64,000 bases of DNA from Polyangiaceae bacterium (GTDB lineage Bacteria > Myxococcota_A > Polyangia > Polyangiales > Polyangiaceae), in contig JANXOF010000080.1 in NCBI GenBank assembly GCA_025353725.1, positions 1 to 64,000 on the forward strand. Reading direction: 5' to 3'. A program made the translations under genes and the position numbers. The notes beneath the pieces are model-generated. The model made no database searches. It was not told where the DNA came from and was given only the letters and a program-made list of their open reading frames with translations. Each line of letters starts with the position of its first letter. Position 1 is the stretch's first letter. Positions 49,614 to 59,612 of the stretch are shown piece by piece.

Positions 49614-52600
49614 AGCTGCTCGTGTTCTTTCGCCGCCACGCGCGCCTGGTGGGTCTTCTCACCATGCTCCTCTTGGGCCTCGGAGGACTCGCAGCCCAAC
49701 GGATGCCGAGTGGCATCTATCCGGAGGTTGAATTCCCGCGCATTGTCGTCGTTGCCCGAACGGGCGGCGCACCTCCCGATGTCTTTCTTACGCGGGTAAC
49801 CCGGCCGCTCGAGCAGGCTCTCACTCAGGTTTTGGGTCTTGAGCGCATTCGTTCAAAGACAATTCGTGGGGCGACGGATATCTCACTTCAGTTTGCGCCG
49901 ACGACGGACATGTGGCGTGCCCTCCAGATGGTCGAGTCGCGTGTGGGCGAAGTCCGCGCTTCGCTTCCGACCGATACCGAGATTGTTGTCGAGCGGGTAA
50001 CGACGGGGTCCTTTCCCATCCTTACGTTTAACGTGTCGGGGGCCGAAGGACCACGCGAACTTCGTGAATTTGCCGAGTTTTCGATGAAACCGGCCCTCGC
50101 GAGCGTCCCAGGGGTCGGCCGAATTGAAGTACTCGGCGGACAGATTCGTGAGATTGAGGTTATCCTCGACCCCGAGAGGTTAGCGGCCCTCCGACTCACG
50201 CCTGCCGACGTGGCGTTGCGGCTTCAGACGGGCTTAGGGTTAACGGCTGTGGGCCGCGTCGAGCGAGACTTACAGCTTGTTACTGTTTTGACGGATGCGC
50301 AGCCGCAAACACTATCAGACATTCGCGATATACCGATCTCGACGAGCGCCACTGGCGCCGTTGTCGTTCTCGGCTCAATAGCCGATGTCATCGAAGGCGC
50401 GGAAGACAGCACGTCACGCATCGGGGGCCCCCGTGGCGAAACGGTAAGCGTGAGCCTGGCGCGCATGCCTGGTGCGAGCACTCCAGACGTTGTCGCGCGA
50501 GCGATTGACGCGACCAAGGCGCTCCGCGGCAGTATGCCCGCTGGAATTTCGATTGAGCCGGTCTATGACCAGGCGAGCCTTGTTCGCGAAGCCATGATGA
50601 GTGTTCGCGATGCTATTCTCTTAGGGATTGTGCTCTGCGCACTCGTTGTTTCTCTGTTTCTACGAGACCTACGCGCGGGCATTCTTGCGGCCGTTGCAGT
50701 GCCTGTCACGTTGGTGTCGACGTTTGCTGTCATGCACCTGGCGCATCAGACACTCAATCTTATGTCCCTGGGCGGAATGGCCGTCGCTGTCGGGCTTGCG
50801 GTCGACGACGCTATCGTCGTGGTTGAAGCGATTTTGGTTCGGCGCGACGCAGGCGAGTCTCCCTCCAGCGCGGCTCTCTCGGGCACCGCGGACTTGGCCC
50901 GCGCCGTGATTGGCACGACCTTGACGACCGTGGTGGTGTTCGTGCCACTCGCACTTCTCGATGGCATCGTCGGCGACTTCTTTCGCGCGCTCGCGTTTAC
51001 CGTCGTGACGGCGGTGGCGCTTTCGTTGGTGGTGGCTTTGGTTCTTGTGCCTTTAGGCGCAGATCGCGTGCTTTCAACGCGAAAACGATCGCACGCGGCC
51101 GCCAGATCAAGTGCATACGGCTATGTCCTCAGGCGATTCGTCGTCGGTCGCCCTCGGGCCGCCGCGTTCGTCTTCGCGGGTACAGTAGTTGGCGCTCTGC
51201 TTTTCGCACGAAATGTCGAGCGCGGGTTTCTACCGACGATGGACGAGGGCGCGTTTGTTCTCGATTACTTTTTACCTGCCGGAACGTCACTCGAAACGAC
51301 CGAACAGTTTGCCAAACGCATTGAGGTTGCGCTTCGTCAGGTCCAGGAAATAGAGACGTTTACCCGGAGAACTGGAGCGGAGCTCGGGCCCGCAGCCGCT
51401 ACGTTGTTCAGTCGCGGTGACGTCATGGTCCGCCTTGTGCCAAAAGCGCAGCGTGCGCGTTCATCGGACGACGTCATGAATGCGCTCCGCAAGAAACTTC
51501 AAAGGGAGCTCCCCGAGGTGCGTGTCGAATTCGTCCAAGTTCTTCAGGATGTCCTGAACGACCTCGCAGGAAACTCGCGCCCGATCGAGGTGAAGCTGAC
51601 GGGACCCGACTATGCCGAGCTAGGCAAGACCGCCGAAGCGCTTGCGGCCGACCTTCGGGGCGTGCCCGGGTTGGTCGACCTCTACGACGGTCTGGAGCGA
51701 GAGACGCCCGAGCTGCGGTTTATTCCGTTTCGTGAAGCGACGGCGCGCTTGGGAATGACACCTGAAGATATCGCTTCTCAACTTCAAACCGCGCTCCGAG
51801 GAACGCGCGTGGGAACGATACCGCGATTCGACAGACTCCTTGGGATACGCGCTCGCTTTGCGGACTCCGTGCGGTTTGACGCGACTCGCGTAGCCGAACT
51901 CCCCGTCGTCGTTCAGGGGCGCGTCGTCTCGCTTGGTGCCGTCGCAAAGCCTGTATTTGGAACATCCGCCACGCTTCGAGTGCACGAAATGCTTCAGCCA
52001 ACGGTGATTGTGACGGCGGACCACGACAATCGCGACCTGGGCAGTGTCGCCGACGACGTTGACGCGGCTCTCGCTCGGCTGAAGTTACCTCAAGGGATGC
52101 GCGTGGCCGTCGGCGGGCAGCTCCAAGGGCAACGGCGCACGCTCAGGGAGCTCGCTATCGTAGCCGCGCTCGCGGGGATGCTCGTTCTCATCGTTCTTGC
52201 GACGCAGTTTCGCAGGCTGAGCCTCGCCGTACTCGTTCTCCTCACACTTCCTATGGCTGTCATCGGTGCACTTCTGGCTCTGCGACTCACGACGACGCCA
52301 CTCAATGCCTCATCGCTGATGGGATGTGTCCTGCTAGTCGGTTTGGTCGTAAAAAATGGTGTGCTTCTCCTCGAAGAAGCCGAGCGTCTCAAAGAAACTG
52401 GCCTGTCCTCGATCGAAGCGGTCGTGCGGGCGGGCGAACGTCGCGTGCGGCCTGTTCTCATGACGACCGTTGCGACTCTCGTTGGCTTACTCCCGCTCGC
52501 CTTGGGAATCGGCGCGGGTGCCGAACTGCAGCGTCCACTCGCGATTAGCGTGATCGGCGGACTCGTCACGTCGACGCTTGGGACGCTGATTCTCCTGCCT

Positions 52601-52633
52601 TCGTTCGCCGAAGTCTGCTTGCGACGTAAGTAG
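49610..52633 (+). CDS. RND-family efflux pump inner-membrane transporter
   Basis: 1007 residues, the normal length. Twelve membrane helices in the usual 1 + 5 + 1 + 5 order, with two large periplasmic loops. The proton-relay aspartates are in TM4 (VGLAVDDAIVVVEAI) and the relay Lys in TM10 (GLVVKNGVLLLEEAERL). The DD pattern is of the multidrug (HAE-1) type and not the heavy-metal type. The periplasmic porter segments (TEIVVERVTTGSFPILTFNV, GVGRIEVLGG, DAQPQTLSDIRDIPIST) are intact. Substrate cannot be predicted, and no local regulator is adjacent. Confidence 0.95.
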   Translation: MKLLVFFRRHARLVGLLTMLLLGLGGLAAQRMPSGIYPEVEFPRIVVVARTGGAPPDVFLTRVTRPLEQALTQVLGLERIRSKTIRGATDISLQFAPTTDMWRALQMVESRVGEVRASLPTDTEIVVERVTTGSFPILTFNVSGAEGPRELREFAEFSMKPALASVPGVGRIEVLGGQIREIEVILDPERLAALRLTPADVALRLQTGLGLTAVGRVERDLQLVTVLTDAQPQTLSDIRDIPISTSATGAVVVLGSIADVIEGAEDSTSRIGGPRGETVSVSLARMPGASTPDVVARAIDATKALRGSMPAGISIEPVYDQASLVREAMMSVRDAILLGIVLCALVVSLFLRDLRAGILAAVAVPVTLVSTFAVMHLAHQTLNLMSLGGMAVAVGLAVDDAIVVVEAILVRRDAGESPSSAALSGTADLARAVIGTTLTTVVVFVPLALLDGIVGDFFRALAFTVVTAVALSLVVALVLVPLGADRVLSTRKRSHAAARSSAYGYVLRRFVVGRPRAAAFVFAGTVVGALLFARNVERGFLPTMDEGAFVLDYFLPAGTSLETTEQFAKRIEVALRQVQEIETFTRRTGAELGPAAATLFSRGDVMVRLVPKAQRARSSDDVMNALRKKLQRELPEVRVEFVQVLQDVLNDLAGNSRPIEVKLTGPDYAELGKTAEALAADLRGVPGLVDLYDGLERETPELRFIPFREATARLGMTPEDIASQLQTALRGTRVGTIPRFDRLLGIRARFADSVRFDATRVAELPVVVQGRVVSLGAVAKPVFGTSATLRVHEMLQPTVIVTADHDNRDLGSVADDVDAALARLKLPQGMRVAVGGQLQGQRRTLRELAIVAALAGMLVLIVLATQFRRLSLAVLVLLTLPMAVIGALLALRLTTTPLNASSLMGCVLLVGLVVKNGVLLLEEAERLKETGLSSIEAVVRAGERRVRPVLMTTVATLVGLLPLALGIGAGAELQRPLAISVIGGLVTSTLGTLILLPSFAEVCLRRK

Positions 52634-52658
52634 CCTGAGAAGGCGATGAAGTACGCGA

Positions 52659-53525
52659 TTAGCGATAAGTGAAGCGCAGGTCGTGATCGCAGATTCGGTA
52701 GACGTCGCCCTCGGCGATCTGCTTCCGTGCGATTCGCTGACCGTTGAACTCGACGCCGTTGGTCGAGCCCATGTCGACCATGAAGTAGACGCCGTTTTGG
52801 TACTCAATCATCGCGTGCTGGCGTGACACGTTCGGGTCTTTGAGGGTCAGATCGCTCGATTGCTTTCCGCGGCCGATGACGAATCGGTCTTTGGTAACGC
52901 CGACCTTGTCGCCCTGATACACGATGCTCAGCGTCGCACTCTGCGCGGAAAGGCCGCCATTGTAACCGCTGCCACTCGTGCTGCTGCCGAGCGGTGCGGG
53001 AGACATCGCCTGTCCGGGCTGACGACCCGGAATCGGCGGAGGTGCTCCGCGCAATGCGCCTGGAGGCTGAGACCGGCCACCCGCTCCGCCGGGCCCCATC
53101 GCGGCGGTCGAACGCAAAGGTGGTTGCATCACGCCACCGCCGCCACCCGCACCTGCGCGTCCCTGCGGAGGGGCGGGGAGACCTCCCCGTGCTGGAGGCG
53201 GAAGGAGGCCTCCCGTCGAACGCGCGTTCGGCGCACCACCACCGCGCATCGAGTTCGGCGGTGCGGGCATGGCGGCAGGCGGAGCGCTCGGGTAGCCCCC
53301 GCCGCGTTCCGGCGGTGGCGCCTCGCTACGACCACCCGCGCCACCCGCGTTTGGATACGGCGTCCGCCCGCCGTAGCTCCGTTGACGGGCGTACTGCTTC
53401 ATCGACTCGTTGACTAGGTAGTCAACCGAGCATTCGAGCTCGCGCGCCATTTGCTCGAAGGTATCCCAAAGCATGTCGCGGCACTGAAACGTGCGCGGAC
53501 TCTTTTTGTTGGGATCCGAACTCAT
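52659..53525 (-). CDS. FHA-domain protein with N-terminal ribbon-helix-helix-like segment
   Basis: 288 residues. The first 45 residues (FQCRDMLWDTFEQMARELEC followed by SVDYLVNESMKQYARQR) look like a small helical DNA- or protein-binding motif of the ribbon-helix-helix type. About 140 residues of Gly/Pro-rich linker follow. The C-terminal FHA domain has the phosphothreonine-binding residues (RFVIGRGKQSSDLTL, DPNVSRQHAMIEY, DMGSTNGVEFNGQRI). FHA domains read phosphothreonine from Ser/Thr kinases, which are abundant in myxobacteria. It is 13 bp upstream of the HEAT-like lipoprotein gene's stop and probably belongs to the same transcript. Confidence 0.88.
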   Translation of the reverse strand: MSSDPNKKSPRTFQCRDMLWDTFEQMARELECSVDYLVNESMKQYARQRSYGGRTPYPNAGGAGGRSEAPPPERGGGYPSAPPAAMPAPPNSMRGGGAPNARSTGGLLPPPARGGLPAPPQGRAGAGGGGGVMQPPLRSTAAMGPGGAGGRSQPPGALRGAPPPIPGRQPGQAMSPAPLGSSTSGSGYNGGLSAQSATLSIVYQGDKVGVTKDRFVIGRGKQSSDLTLKDPNVSRQHAMIEYQNGVYFMVDMGSTNGVEFNGQRIARKQIAEGDVYRICDHDLRFTYR

Positions 53526-53537
53526 GCTTTTCGTCGC

Positions 53538-55178
53538 CTACTTCTTGTCGTCTTTGTCCATCGACGGGACGAGACAGTATTTCACGAATTCGCCGACCGT
53601 CTTCAGTTCTTTCGGCTCGGTCTCTTTCGGATTACCTGGCTTCGAAGCGTCACACGACCAAGAGCAATCGTCTTCTTTTTCGCACTTCGGAAGAAGCTCT
53701 TTGTCATTCTCGAAGGGCTGCACAAGGCCGCGATCGGCCTTCTTTCCCTCCCAGAAATACCCGAGCGCGGTGAGCCGCGCGCCGAAGTCCTTGCTCGCGA
53801 GATAAGGCGTAAAAAGCTCTCGAGGCTTTGGGTCGCCTTCGAGTTGACGAATCTTGGCCGCGTAAGAGAGCGGCTCGGTCATGCCCATCTTCGTGGCGGG
53901 CGTTTTCGGTAAGCGCGCGAGGAAGTCGGGCACCTGCTTCGTGGTCGCGAACGTCTTCAAAACCGTTTCGCCAGCGACCCACCGGGTCTTCCACTTTTTC
54001 GGTTCAAAGAGCGCGTAGAGCTTCGGTACGATCTGCTCTTTCGGGAACTCGCCCATCCGCTGGAACGCGACGTCGCGCACGGCATCGGCGTTGTCTTCGT
54101 TCTTCGCGATGGCAAACGTGCGTTCGAGATCGTTCGGGCTGTTTTTGTCGACGCGGCCCTCAAGGGCGGCAAGAGCGAGCTTTCGCCGCTCCGCGGGGTG
54201 CTTTCCGTCCGCCGCATAGGCGAACAAGAAGTCGATCGCCGGGCGACCGCCTACGCGCTTCATCGACGGGAAAACGGCCTCGGTGAGGTTGCGCTCTTGG
54301 ATCTTGTCGACCTGCCCCGCGACCTGCGTGTCGTCCGCCTTGATGTTGTTTCGGGCGTTCGATTCTTTGACGACCTTCGTCTGCGCGTCGAGCCACTCTT
54401 TGGAGCCGTACTTGTGGCCGAGCGCGACGAGCGCCTCGGAGGCTTTCAGCTTCGTCGGCTCGTCGCCCACGTCGTTGATGAGGTTGGCTACGCGGTCGAT
54501 GCGCGAGGCGTTCTCGTTGATGATAGCGGGTAACGCTTTGACGCTCTCTGGGCCTAAAAAGCGCATCATCTGCTCAAGGCCGAATTGCTGCGCGCCGTTC
54601 TCGACGCGGTCCTCGAACCCTGTCGCGGCCCACTTGCTGAGTGCCGCTTTCAGGTCCGCGCGGGTCTTGTCGTTCAACACCAGCGGCGGCTCGTGAACGA
54701 GCATCGCAAACGTGGCGTCTTTAAACGGTATCGTCGGGTCGGGGGGCAGGCGACCTTCGGGGGTACGCGAAGGAGGGACGCCCTCGAGCTCCTTCACCAA
54801 CACAGGCGCAAGGAGGTCGATAAGCTGCCGGCGTGCCTCTTCGGGGAGCTGGTTTAGGGCACCTTCGCGTGTCGCGCCGTCCTCATCCTTGTACTTATCG
54901 ACAAGAAAACTTATGCCCTGCCGGACGCCACCACGCGGGGCCATCCGGATCAGCGAGAGAACCGCCTCCGTTCGCAGCTGCCAGCTGTACTTGTCGTGCG
55001 TGACGATGGCGACGAGCTTGTGAGGCCCGCGCTGCGTGGTCTCCCAACGCTTGACGTCCTCATCGGCGACGCGGCAGCCGACGACGTGAAAAGCGAGTGC
55101 CGCACACGTTAGTGCGGCGCCAAGCGAATCGCGAATGCGTGAATTAGGTAGGCCCGTGAAGGTTGTGATGGTTGACAT
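53538..55178 (-). CDS. HEAT-repeat-like lipoprotein
   Basis: 546 residues from ATG at 55178. A signal-peptide region ends in lipobox HVVGC (Cys near residue 35, rather late). The mature protein is almost entirely helical, with recurring units (EAVLSLIRMAPRGGVRQGIS, LKASEALVALGHKYGSKEWL, RKLALAALEGRVDKNSPNDL, RDVAFQRMGEFPKEQIVPKL) spaced as HEAT repeats. Two cysteines near the C-terminus (CEKEDDCSWSC) may form a disulfide. It is probably a periplasmic or outer-membrane-leaflet scaffold. It shares a transcript with the FHA gene and is divergent from ftsK. Confidence 0.82.
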   Translation of the reverse strand: MSTITTFTGLPNSRIRDSLGAALTCAALAFHVVGCRVADEDVKRWETTQRGPHKLVAIVTHDKYSWQLRTEAVLSLIRMAPRGGVRQGISFLVDKYKDEDGATREGALNQLPEEARRQLIDLLAPVLVKELEGVPPSRTPEGRLPPDPTIPFKDATFAMLVHEPPLVLNDKTRADLKAALSKWAATGFEDRVENGAQQFGLEQMMRFLGPESVKALPAIINENASRIDRVANLINDVGDEPTKLKASEALVALGHKYGSKEWLDAQTKVVKESNARNNIKADDTQVAGQVDKIQERNLTEAVFPSMKRVGGRPAIDFLFAYAADGKHPAERRKLALAALEGRVDKNSPNDLERTFAIAKNEDNADAVRDVAFQRMGEFPKEQIVPKLYALFEPKKWKTRWVAGETVLKTFATTKQVPDFLARLPKTPATKMGMTEPLSYAAKIRQLEGDPKPRELFTPYLASKDFGARLTALGYFWEGKKADRGLVQPFENDKELLPKCEKEDDCSWSCDASKPGNPKETEPKELKTVGEFVKYCLVPSMDKDDKK

Positions 55179-55447
55179 AGTACCTAGGTTTGCCCGCGAT
55201 TTCGGGGAACCGCGCCTCTTCGTTCCGCCCATCGTCACCCCTCGGGGTTGGGCCAGAGATCGACCCGCGCCTACGCATCCTTGAGCCCTCAACTGTACGC
55301 CGGGACTTCGACGAACCCCAAGAATTATTCAGAAGCAGAGCCTCCCCGCGTCGCGCCGCCGCCGGTCGCCAGAGCCGACCGATAGATCGACACGGAGTTG
55401 ACTTGCGCACCCCTCGTGCCGTAGCGTCCGTGTAGGTCAACGTAAGT

Positions 55448-58400
55448 ATGGCGTTTCTCAGCCTCTTTGCCAGTCGGTCGCAAACCGCGCCCGACGACGC
55501 CGTCGCCGCTGCCGCGATGCTGCCGTCGCGCGGCACGCTGAATCGAACCACGTTGAACGCGCGGTCCGAGCCCGTGTTCGTTCCGCGTCCGCGACCGGCT
55601 TCCGCTCCTATGCCTGCCAACACGCGCTTTTTGAGCGTCCTGGGGGCCCAACCTCCTCAATTTGCGCGAGGTCGTGAAGTCGCGGCGCTCCTGCTGTGGA
55701 CCTTCGCCATGTTCCTCTCCTTGGCCCTGACGTCGTATGCCGGTGATCCCGCCTCGGCGGCGGTCGTCGCCAACGTGCCCGGCGTCGACGTGCCCCCGGC
55801 CATCACGTCTCTGACGGCCGGCGAAAACTGGGTGGGTCCGGTCGGGGCCGTGGTCGCGCGTGCGTTCGTGACGCTCGTGGGCGTCGCGGCTTGGGTGGTG
55901 CCGCTCGAGGCGCTCCTTCTCGGCATTCCGTACGTGCGCGGTCGGAAGACGACGGCGACGCCGGCTCGCCTCGCGGGCGACATTCTCATGGTGGTGATTG
56001 GAGCGGCGCTCGTCCAAGTCGCGTGGCCCGGAAAGGTGCTCTTTGGGCATCACCCGATGGGCGGGATGATAGGCGAGCTTTTCGGCGAGTTAGCGCGTTC
56101 GCTGTTCTCGACGGTGGGCTCGTTCCTCGTCGGAGTGGCGCTGATTGGGCTTATTCTCATTGGTCGCGCGACGTTTTCATTTATCGCGCTCGTGCGTTGG
56201 GTGGGTCGGCTCGGTGCGCTGTCGGTCGAGCGAACGGCGAACGGCGTCCGCGCGGTCGCCAACGCCTGGGCGAGAGCCCGTGAGCTCGAACGCGAAACAA
56301 GCGCGCAGCGTGCGCGCGACGAGCAGCCTCTCATCGCGGGGCCGGCGACGGGCGACGCTACGATTTTGATGCCTGGATTCGATTCCGAGGACACGTCGGA
56401 CACCGATTTGAACCTCGATGTCGATAACGAAGAACCGCGATCGAGCGAACGCCCACGCGTGCGGATCGTGACGGAGCCCTTCGCGGAAGAGAGTCCGCTT
56501 GTGGTGCTCGACGACGTGAAGCGAAAACCTCGTCGTCGCAAAAGCGATGAGGCCTCCGCTTTGGTGCCTCCGATGCCCGCAAAAGCCGAACCTGCCGTGC
56601 GTGCGAAGGCCCACGCGAAAGCCAGAGTCAAAACAGACGCCGAAGAGGAAGCCGAGTCTGTCGCAAAGGCCGTCGCAGACACGGGTGGTCCCGAGCCGTT
56701 CGAGCCGGGTGACTTAGGTGACGCGCTCGACCCCGGCGAACCGTCCGTGCTCGCCGTCACTCCGCTCGAAGGGATTGACGTTGAGCCAGCGAAACCGCAA
56801 CGAGCCATCGCGGCCAAACGACCCGCAGCAGCGGTGGGAATTACGATTGTCGACACCTCGGCGGCGCTCGTAAAAGACACCGCACCGCCTGCGGAGCTAA
56901 AAAAGGTCGAAAAAGCGGAAAAGTTCGAAAAGCTTGAAAAGAGCACGAAAAAGGCAGGACGAGCCTTCGAACTGCCGAGTCTCGACATGCTTACGCCAGG
57001 CGTCGTGGAAGTTGGTCCGATGTTCGACGAAGAGAAGCTTCGAAGGAACGCGGAGCTTCTTATCAAAACGCTTGCAGACTACAAAATTACGGGGAAGGTC
57101 GAAGAGATCCTCCCAGGTCCGGTCGTGACGACGTACGAGGTCTCGCCCGTGGCGGGTACAAAGGTCAGCAAAGTCGCAGCCCTTGCCGATGACCTTGCGC
57201 TCGCACTCGCAAAGAAGGTGCGCATTGTCGCGCCGATTCCAGGAAAGAACCGTATCGGGTTTGAGCTTCCGAACGAGAAGCGACTCCCGGTGATTTTCCG
57301 CGACCTCGTCGAAGATCGCCGGTTTCAAACGCTCGACGTCCCGCTACCCGTCGTCCTTGGTCGCGATATCGTGGGCAATCCTGTCTACGCCGATCTGGCC
57401 AGTATGCCGCATGCCATCGTTGCAGGCGCGACCGGCGCGGGCAAGAGCGTTGGGCTCAACGTGATGCTCACGTCGCTCCTTTACCGGCGTACGCCAGAGG
57501 AGCTCCGCATGCTCATGATCGACCCGAAAGTCGTCGAGCTCGCGCCCTACGACCGCATTCCGCATATGCTTCTTCCGGTCGTCACGGACATGAAGCAGGC
57601 CGCAACGGCCCTCAAATGGGCAGTTGACGAAATGGAGCGCCGCTACCAGCTCTTTGCGGACGCGGGCACCAAAAATATCGGGACGTACAACGCGTGGGTC
57701 AAGCGGGTGCTGTCGGGCGAAACCAAAAATCCGCTTGGTCGAGCCGTGACCGGGCGAGACCACAACAACCTTCCGGAGACGCTCTCGGTTGGGTTCGATG
57801 ATCCCGACGGCGAGCAGCTCTTGCCCGAAGTACTCCCGATGATCGTCATCGTCGTCGACGAGTTCGCCGACTTGATGATGCAGCAAGGAAAAGAGGTCGA
57901 GGTCGCCGTCGCCCGGCTCGCGCAGAAAGCGCGCGCGGCTGGGATGCACGTGATTCTCGCGACGCAGCGACCGAGCGTCGACGTCATCACGGGCATGATC
58001 AAAGCGAACTTCCCGACGCGTATCGCGTACCGCGTCGCGCAAAAAGTAGACTCGCGTACGATCCTCGACGAGCAGGGCGCGGAGCACCTTCTCGGCCGCG
58101 GAGATATGCTGATTAAGCTTAATGGCACGAACGAAACAAAGCGCGTGCAGTGTCCCTGGGTAAGTGAAGAGGAGGTTCAGCTGGTCACGGACTTCTTGCG
58201 GTCGCAGGGGGAGCCCGTTTACGACGAGAATATTCTCAAACCGCGCGACGACGACGCGGCCGAAGACGAAGACGATGGCGAGACGGACGCGCTGTACGAC
58301 GACGCCGTGCGTATCGTCGCCGAGACGCGGCGCTGCTCCACGTCGTGGCTTCAGCGAAAGCTACAGCTCGGTTACAACCGCGCGGCTCGAATCGTCGAAA

Positions 58401-58474
58401 CCATGGAAAAACGCGGACTTGTGGGACCCTCGAACGGCGCGAAAGATCGCGAAGTGCTGATCGACACGTTCTAG
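55448..58474 (+). CDS. ftsK: DNA translocase FtsK/SpoIIIE
   Basis: 1008 residues. Four N-terminal membrane helices (VAALLLWTFAMFLSLALTS, FVTLVGVAAWVVPLEALLL, AGDILMVVIGAALVQVAW, LVGVALIGLILIGRATFSF) anchor it at the septum. A linker of about 300 residues is rich in charged and Ala/Pro residues. The motor begins near residue 510. Walker A is AGATGAGKSVGLN at about 658, Walker B is MIVIVVDEFADL at about 797, and the arginine-finger region RLAQKARAAGMHVILATQRP follows. The C-terminal gamma domain (TSWLQRKLQLGYNRAARIVE) is the winged helix that reads KOPS sequences. FtsK pumps chromosome ends through the division septum and activates XerCD recombination at dif. Confidence 0.96.
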   Translation: MAFLSLFASRSQTAPDDAVAAAAMLPSRGTLNRTTLNARSEPVFVPRPRPASAPMPANTRFLSVLGAQPPQFARGREVAALLLWTFAMFLSLALTSYAGDPASAAVVANVPGVDVPPAITSLTAGENWVGPVGAVVARAFVTLVGVAAWVVPLEALLLGIPYVRGRKTTATPARLAGDILMVVIGAALVQVAWPGKVLFGHHPMGGMIGELFGELARSLFSTVGSFLVGVALIGLILIGRATFSFIALVRWVGRLGALSVERTANGVRAVANAWARARELERETSAQRARDEQPLIAGPATGDATILMPGFDSEDTSDTDLNLDVDNEEPRSSERPRVRIVTEPFAEESPLVVLDDVKRKPRRRKSDEASALVPPMPAKAEPAVRAKAHAKARVKTDAEEEAESVAKAVADTGGPEPFEPGDLGDALDPGEPSVLAVTPLEGIDVEPAKPQRAIAAKRPAAAVGITIVDTSAALVKDTAPPAELKKVEKAEKFEKLEKSTKKAGRAFELPSLDMLTPGVVEVGPMFDEEKLRRNAELLIKTLADYKITGKVEEILPGPVVTTYEVSPVAGTKVSKVAALADDLALALAKKVRIVAPIPGKNRIGFELPNEKRLPVIFRDLVEDRRFQTLDVPLPVVLGRDIVGNPVYADLASMPHAIVAGATGAGKSVGLNVMLTSLLYRRTPEELRMLMIDPKVVELAPYDRIPHMLLPVVTDMKQAATALKWAVDEMERRYQLFADAGTKNIGTYNAWVKRVLSGETKNPLGRAVTGRDHNNLPETLSVGFDDPDGEQLLPEVLPMIVIVVDEFADLMMQQGKEVEVAVARLAQKARAAGMHVILATQRPSVDVITGMIKANFPTRIAYRVAQKVDSRTILDEQGAEHLLGRGDMLIKLNGTNETKRVQCPWVSEEEVQLVTDFLRSQGEPVYDENILKPRDDDAAEDEDDGETDALYDDAVRIVAETRRCSTSWLQRKLQLGYNRAARIVETMEKRGLVGPSNGAKDREVLIDTF

Positions 58475-58502
58475 CGGATGCGCCTACGTGACGTGAGCGA
58501 AG

Positions 58503-59273
58503 CTAGAGAAGAAACGAGGACAGGAAAACCACTTGTTCACCCGCCGGGCGGTCAAAGAACGACTCGGGCACGCGAAGAACAATCCCGCCGCGAACCTTGC
58601 GGAAGCAGTCTGACGTTCCCGAAAAAGCAGTGCTCGAAGCGTCGACTCGGCGGTACGTTTGCGTGCAGAGGTGCCGCACGAGCTTGATTTGGTTTCTGTC
58701 CATATCGAGACTGAAGGCCCACGTCCCCCAACGCCCGCTGGCGTGGACATGGCCTGACGGATTTTGGTGGTAATCAAACTTTGTCTGACCGCCCTGAAAG
58801 CCGGAGGCCGACCAGGTGCTTTGCGTGTTCACCCCGGCAACGACGCCTGGGGAATGCTCGGAAAGGAAGAGAAAGCCGCTGGGCGAATTGCCGCGGTAAC
58901 CATCCTCGAAGTGGGCTACGTCGTGATTTATCCCCAAAAGTTCCGTACCGTCGAAGTGCGCGTCGCGCACGGTCCTCGCCCCAACGCTGAGGGTTAGTCG
59001 CTCGCTGGCGTCGGAGGCCGAAGACTCCGCCGCTGTACGGGTTGGCTTCTCGTTGTTCTCGTTGTTCTCGTTGTTCTCTATGTTCTCTATGTTCTCGTTG
59101 CTCGCGCTATTCGAGGTGTTGCCCGCGTGCTCACGATTGGGCTCCACTGCCGGCACGGGTGGCGCACAGCCTAAAAGGCAGCTAACGGCACTCAGGAGCA
59201 AGGCTGAAATTCGCGACCCTCTCCAAGACGTGCACGCCACGGTTGGTTTGCTAAATGCCGCAGTGCTCTGCAT
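58503..59273 (-). CDS. Lipoprotein with Asn/Glu tandem repeat
   Basis: 256 residues. Signal peptide with lipobox CLLGC (Cys near residue 36) and a long N-region; a later start may be used. Directly after the lipidation site comes a repeat-coded spacer (NENIENIENNENNENNE) and then a compact beta domain with several Trp and His residues (SGHVHASGRWGTWAF) and two cysteines near the end (LCTQTYRR, SDCFRKV). No family is recognised. The repeat is contingency-like and may vary between strains. Confidence 0.75.
   Translation of the reverse strand: MQSTAAFSKPTVACTSWRGSRISALLLSAVSCLLGCAPPVPAVEPNREHAGNTSNSASNENIENIENNENNENNEKPTRTAAESSASDASERLTLSVGARTVRDAHFDGTELLGINHDVAHFEDGYRGNSPSGFLFLSEHSPGVVAGVNTQSTWSASGFQGGQTKFDYHQNPSGHVHASGRWGTWAFSLDMDRNQIKLVRHLCTQTYRRVDASSTAFSGTSDCFRKVRGGIVLRVPESFFDRPAGEQVVFLSSFLL
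59049..59102 (-). repeat. Six tandem 9-bp units in the lipoprotein gene
   Basis: Units CTCGTTGTT (x3), CTCTATGTT (x2) and CTCGTTGCT lie end to end (plus strand; coding minus). They encode Asn-Glu/Ile-Glu/Asn tripeptides in the spacer after the lipid anchor. Loss or gain of units keeps the frame. Confidence 0.85.
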
Positions 59274-59471
59274 GTAAAATAACTTAGCAAAATTACAGAT
59301 AACGTCGCATTAACTCGTGGTCATGAATTTACGCATCGCTTTTTTGTAAAAGCTTGACCTAGCGGATGCGCGGCACGCGACGGCTCGAGTGATCGAAAAA
59401 CGCTACTTTCGAATTCCGTTCGCCTGTCGTGACCGGAACTTCTGGCGCGCGTCGTGCGTACTCTAAGGACT

Positions 59472-59612
59472 ATGGAAGGATTCATCACGACCAAAGACGT
59501 TCTGCTTCACCCCGTCCTTATCATTCGGGAATTTGGGTCACGCGTGTACCTTCGCTGCCTCATCCGAATGTCTTGCCACTGCAGAAAGGTTACGTTCCTC
59601 GAGTGTATCTGA
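59472..59612 (+). CDS. Small 46-codon gene (tentative)
   Basis: ATG at 59472 follows AAGG by four bases and reads MEGFITTKDVLLHPVLIIRE, then a hydrophobic-aromatic segment (FGSRVYLRCLIR) and a Cys/His-rich end (SCHCRKVTFLECI). It is the only reasonable coding stretch in the region between 59274 and 59648. A possible -35-like TTGACC lies at 59354-59359, but no clear -10 was found. Length and cysteines fit a small regulator or membrane-associated peptide, but I recognise no family. Confidence 0.45.
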   Translation: MEGFITTKDVLLHPVLIIREFGSRVYLRCLIRMSCHCRKVTFLECI

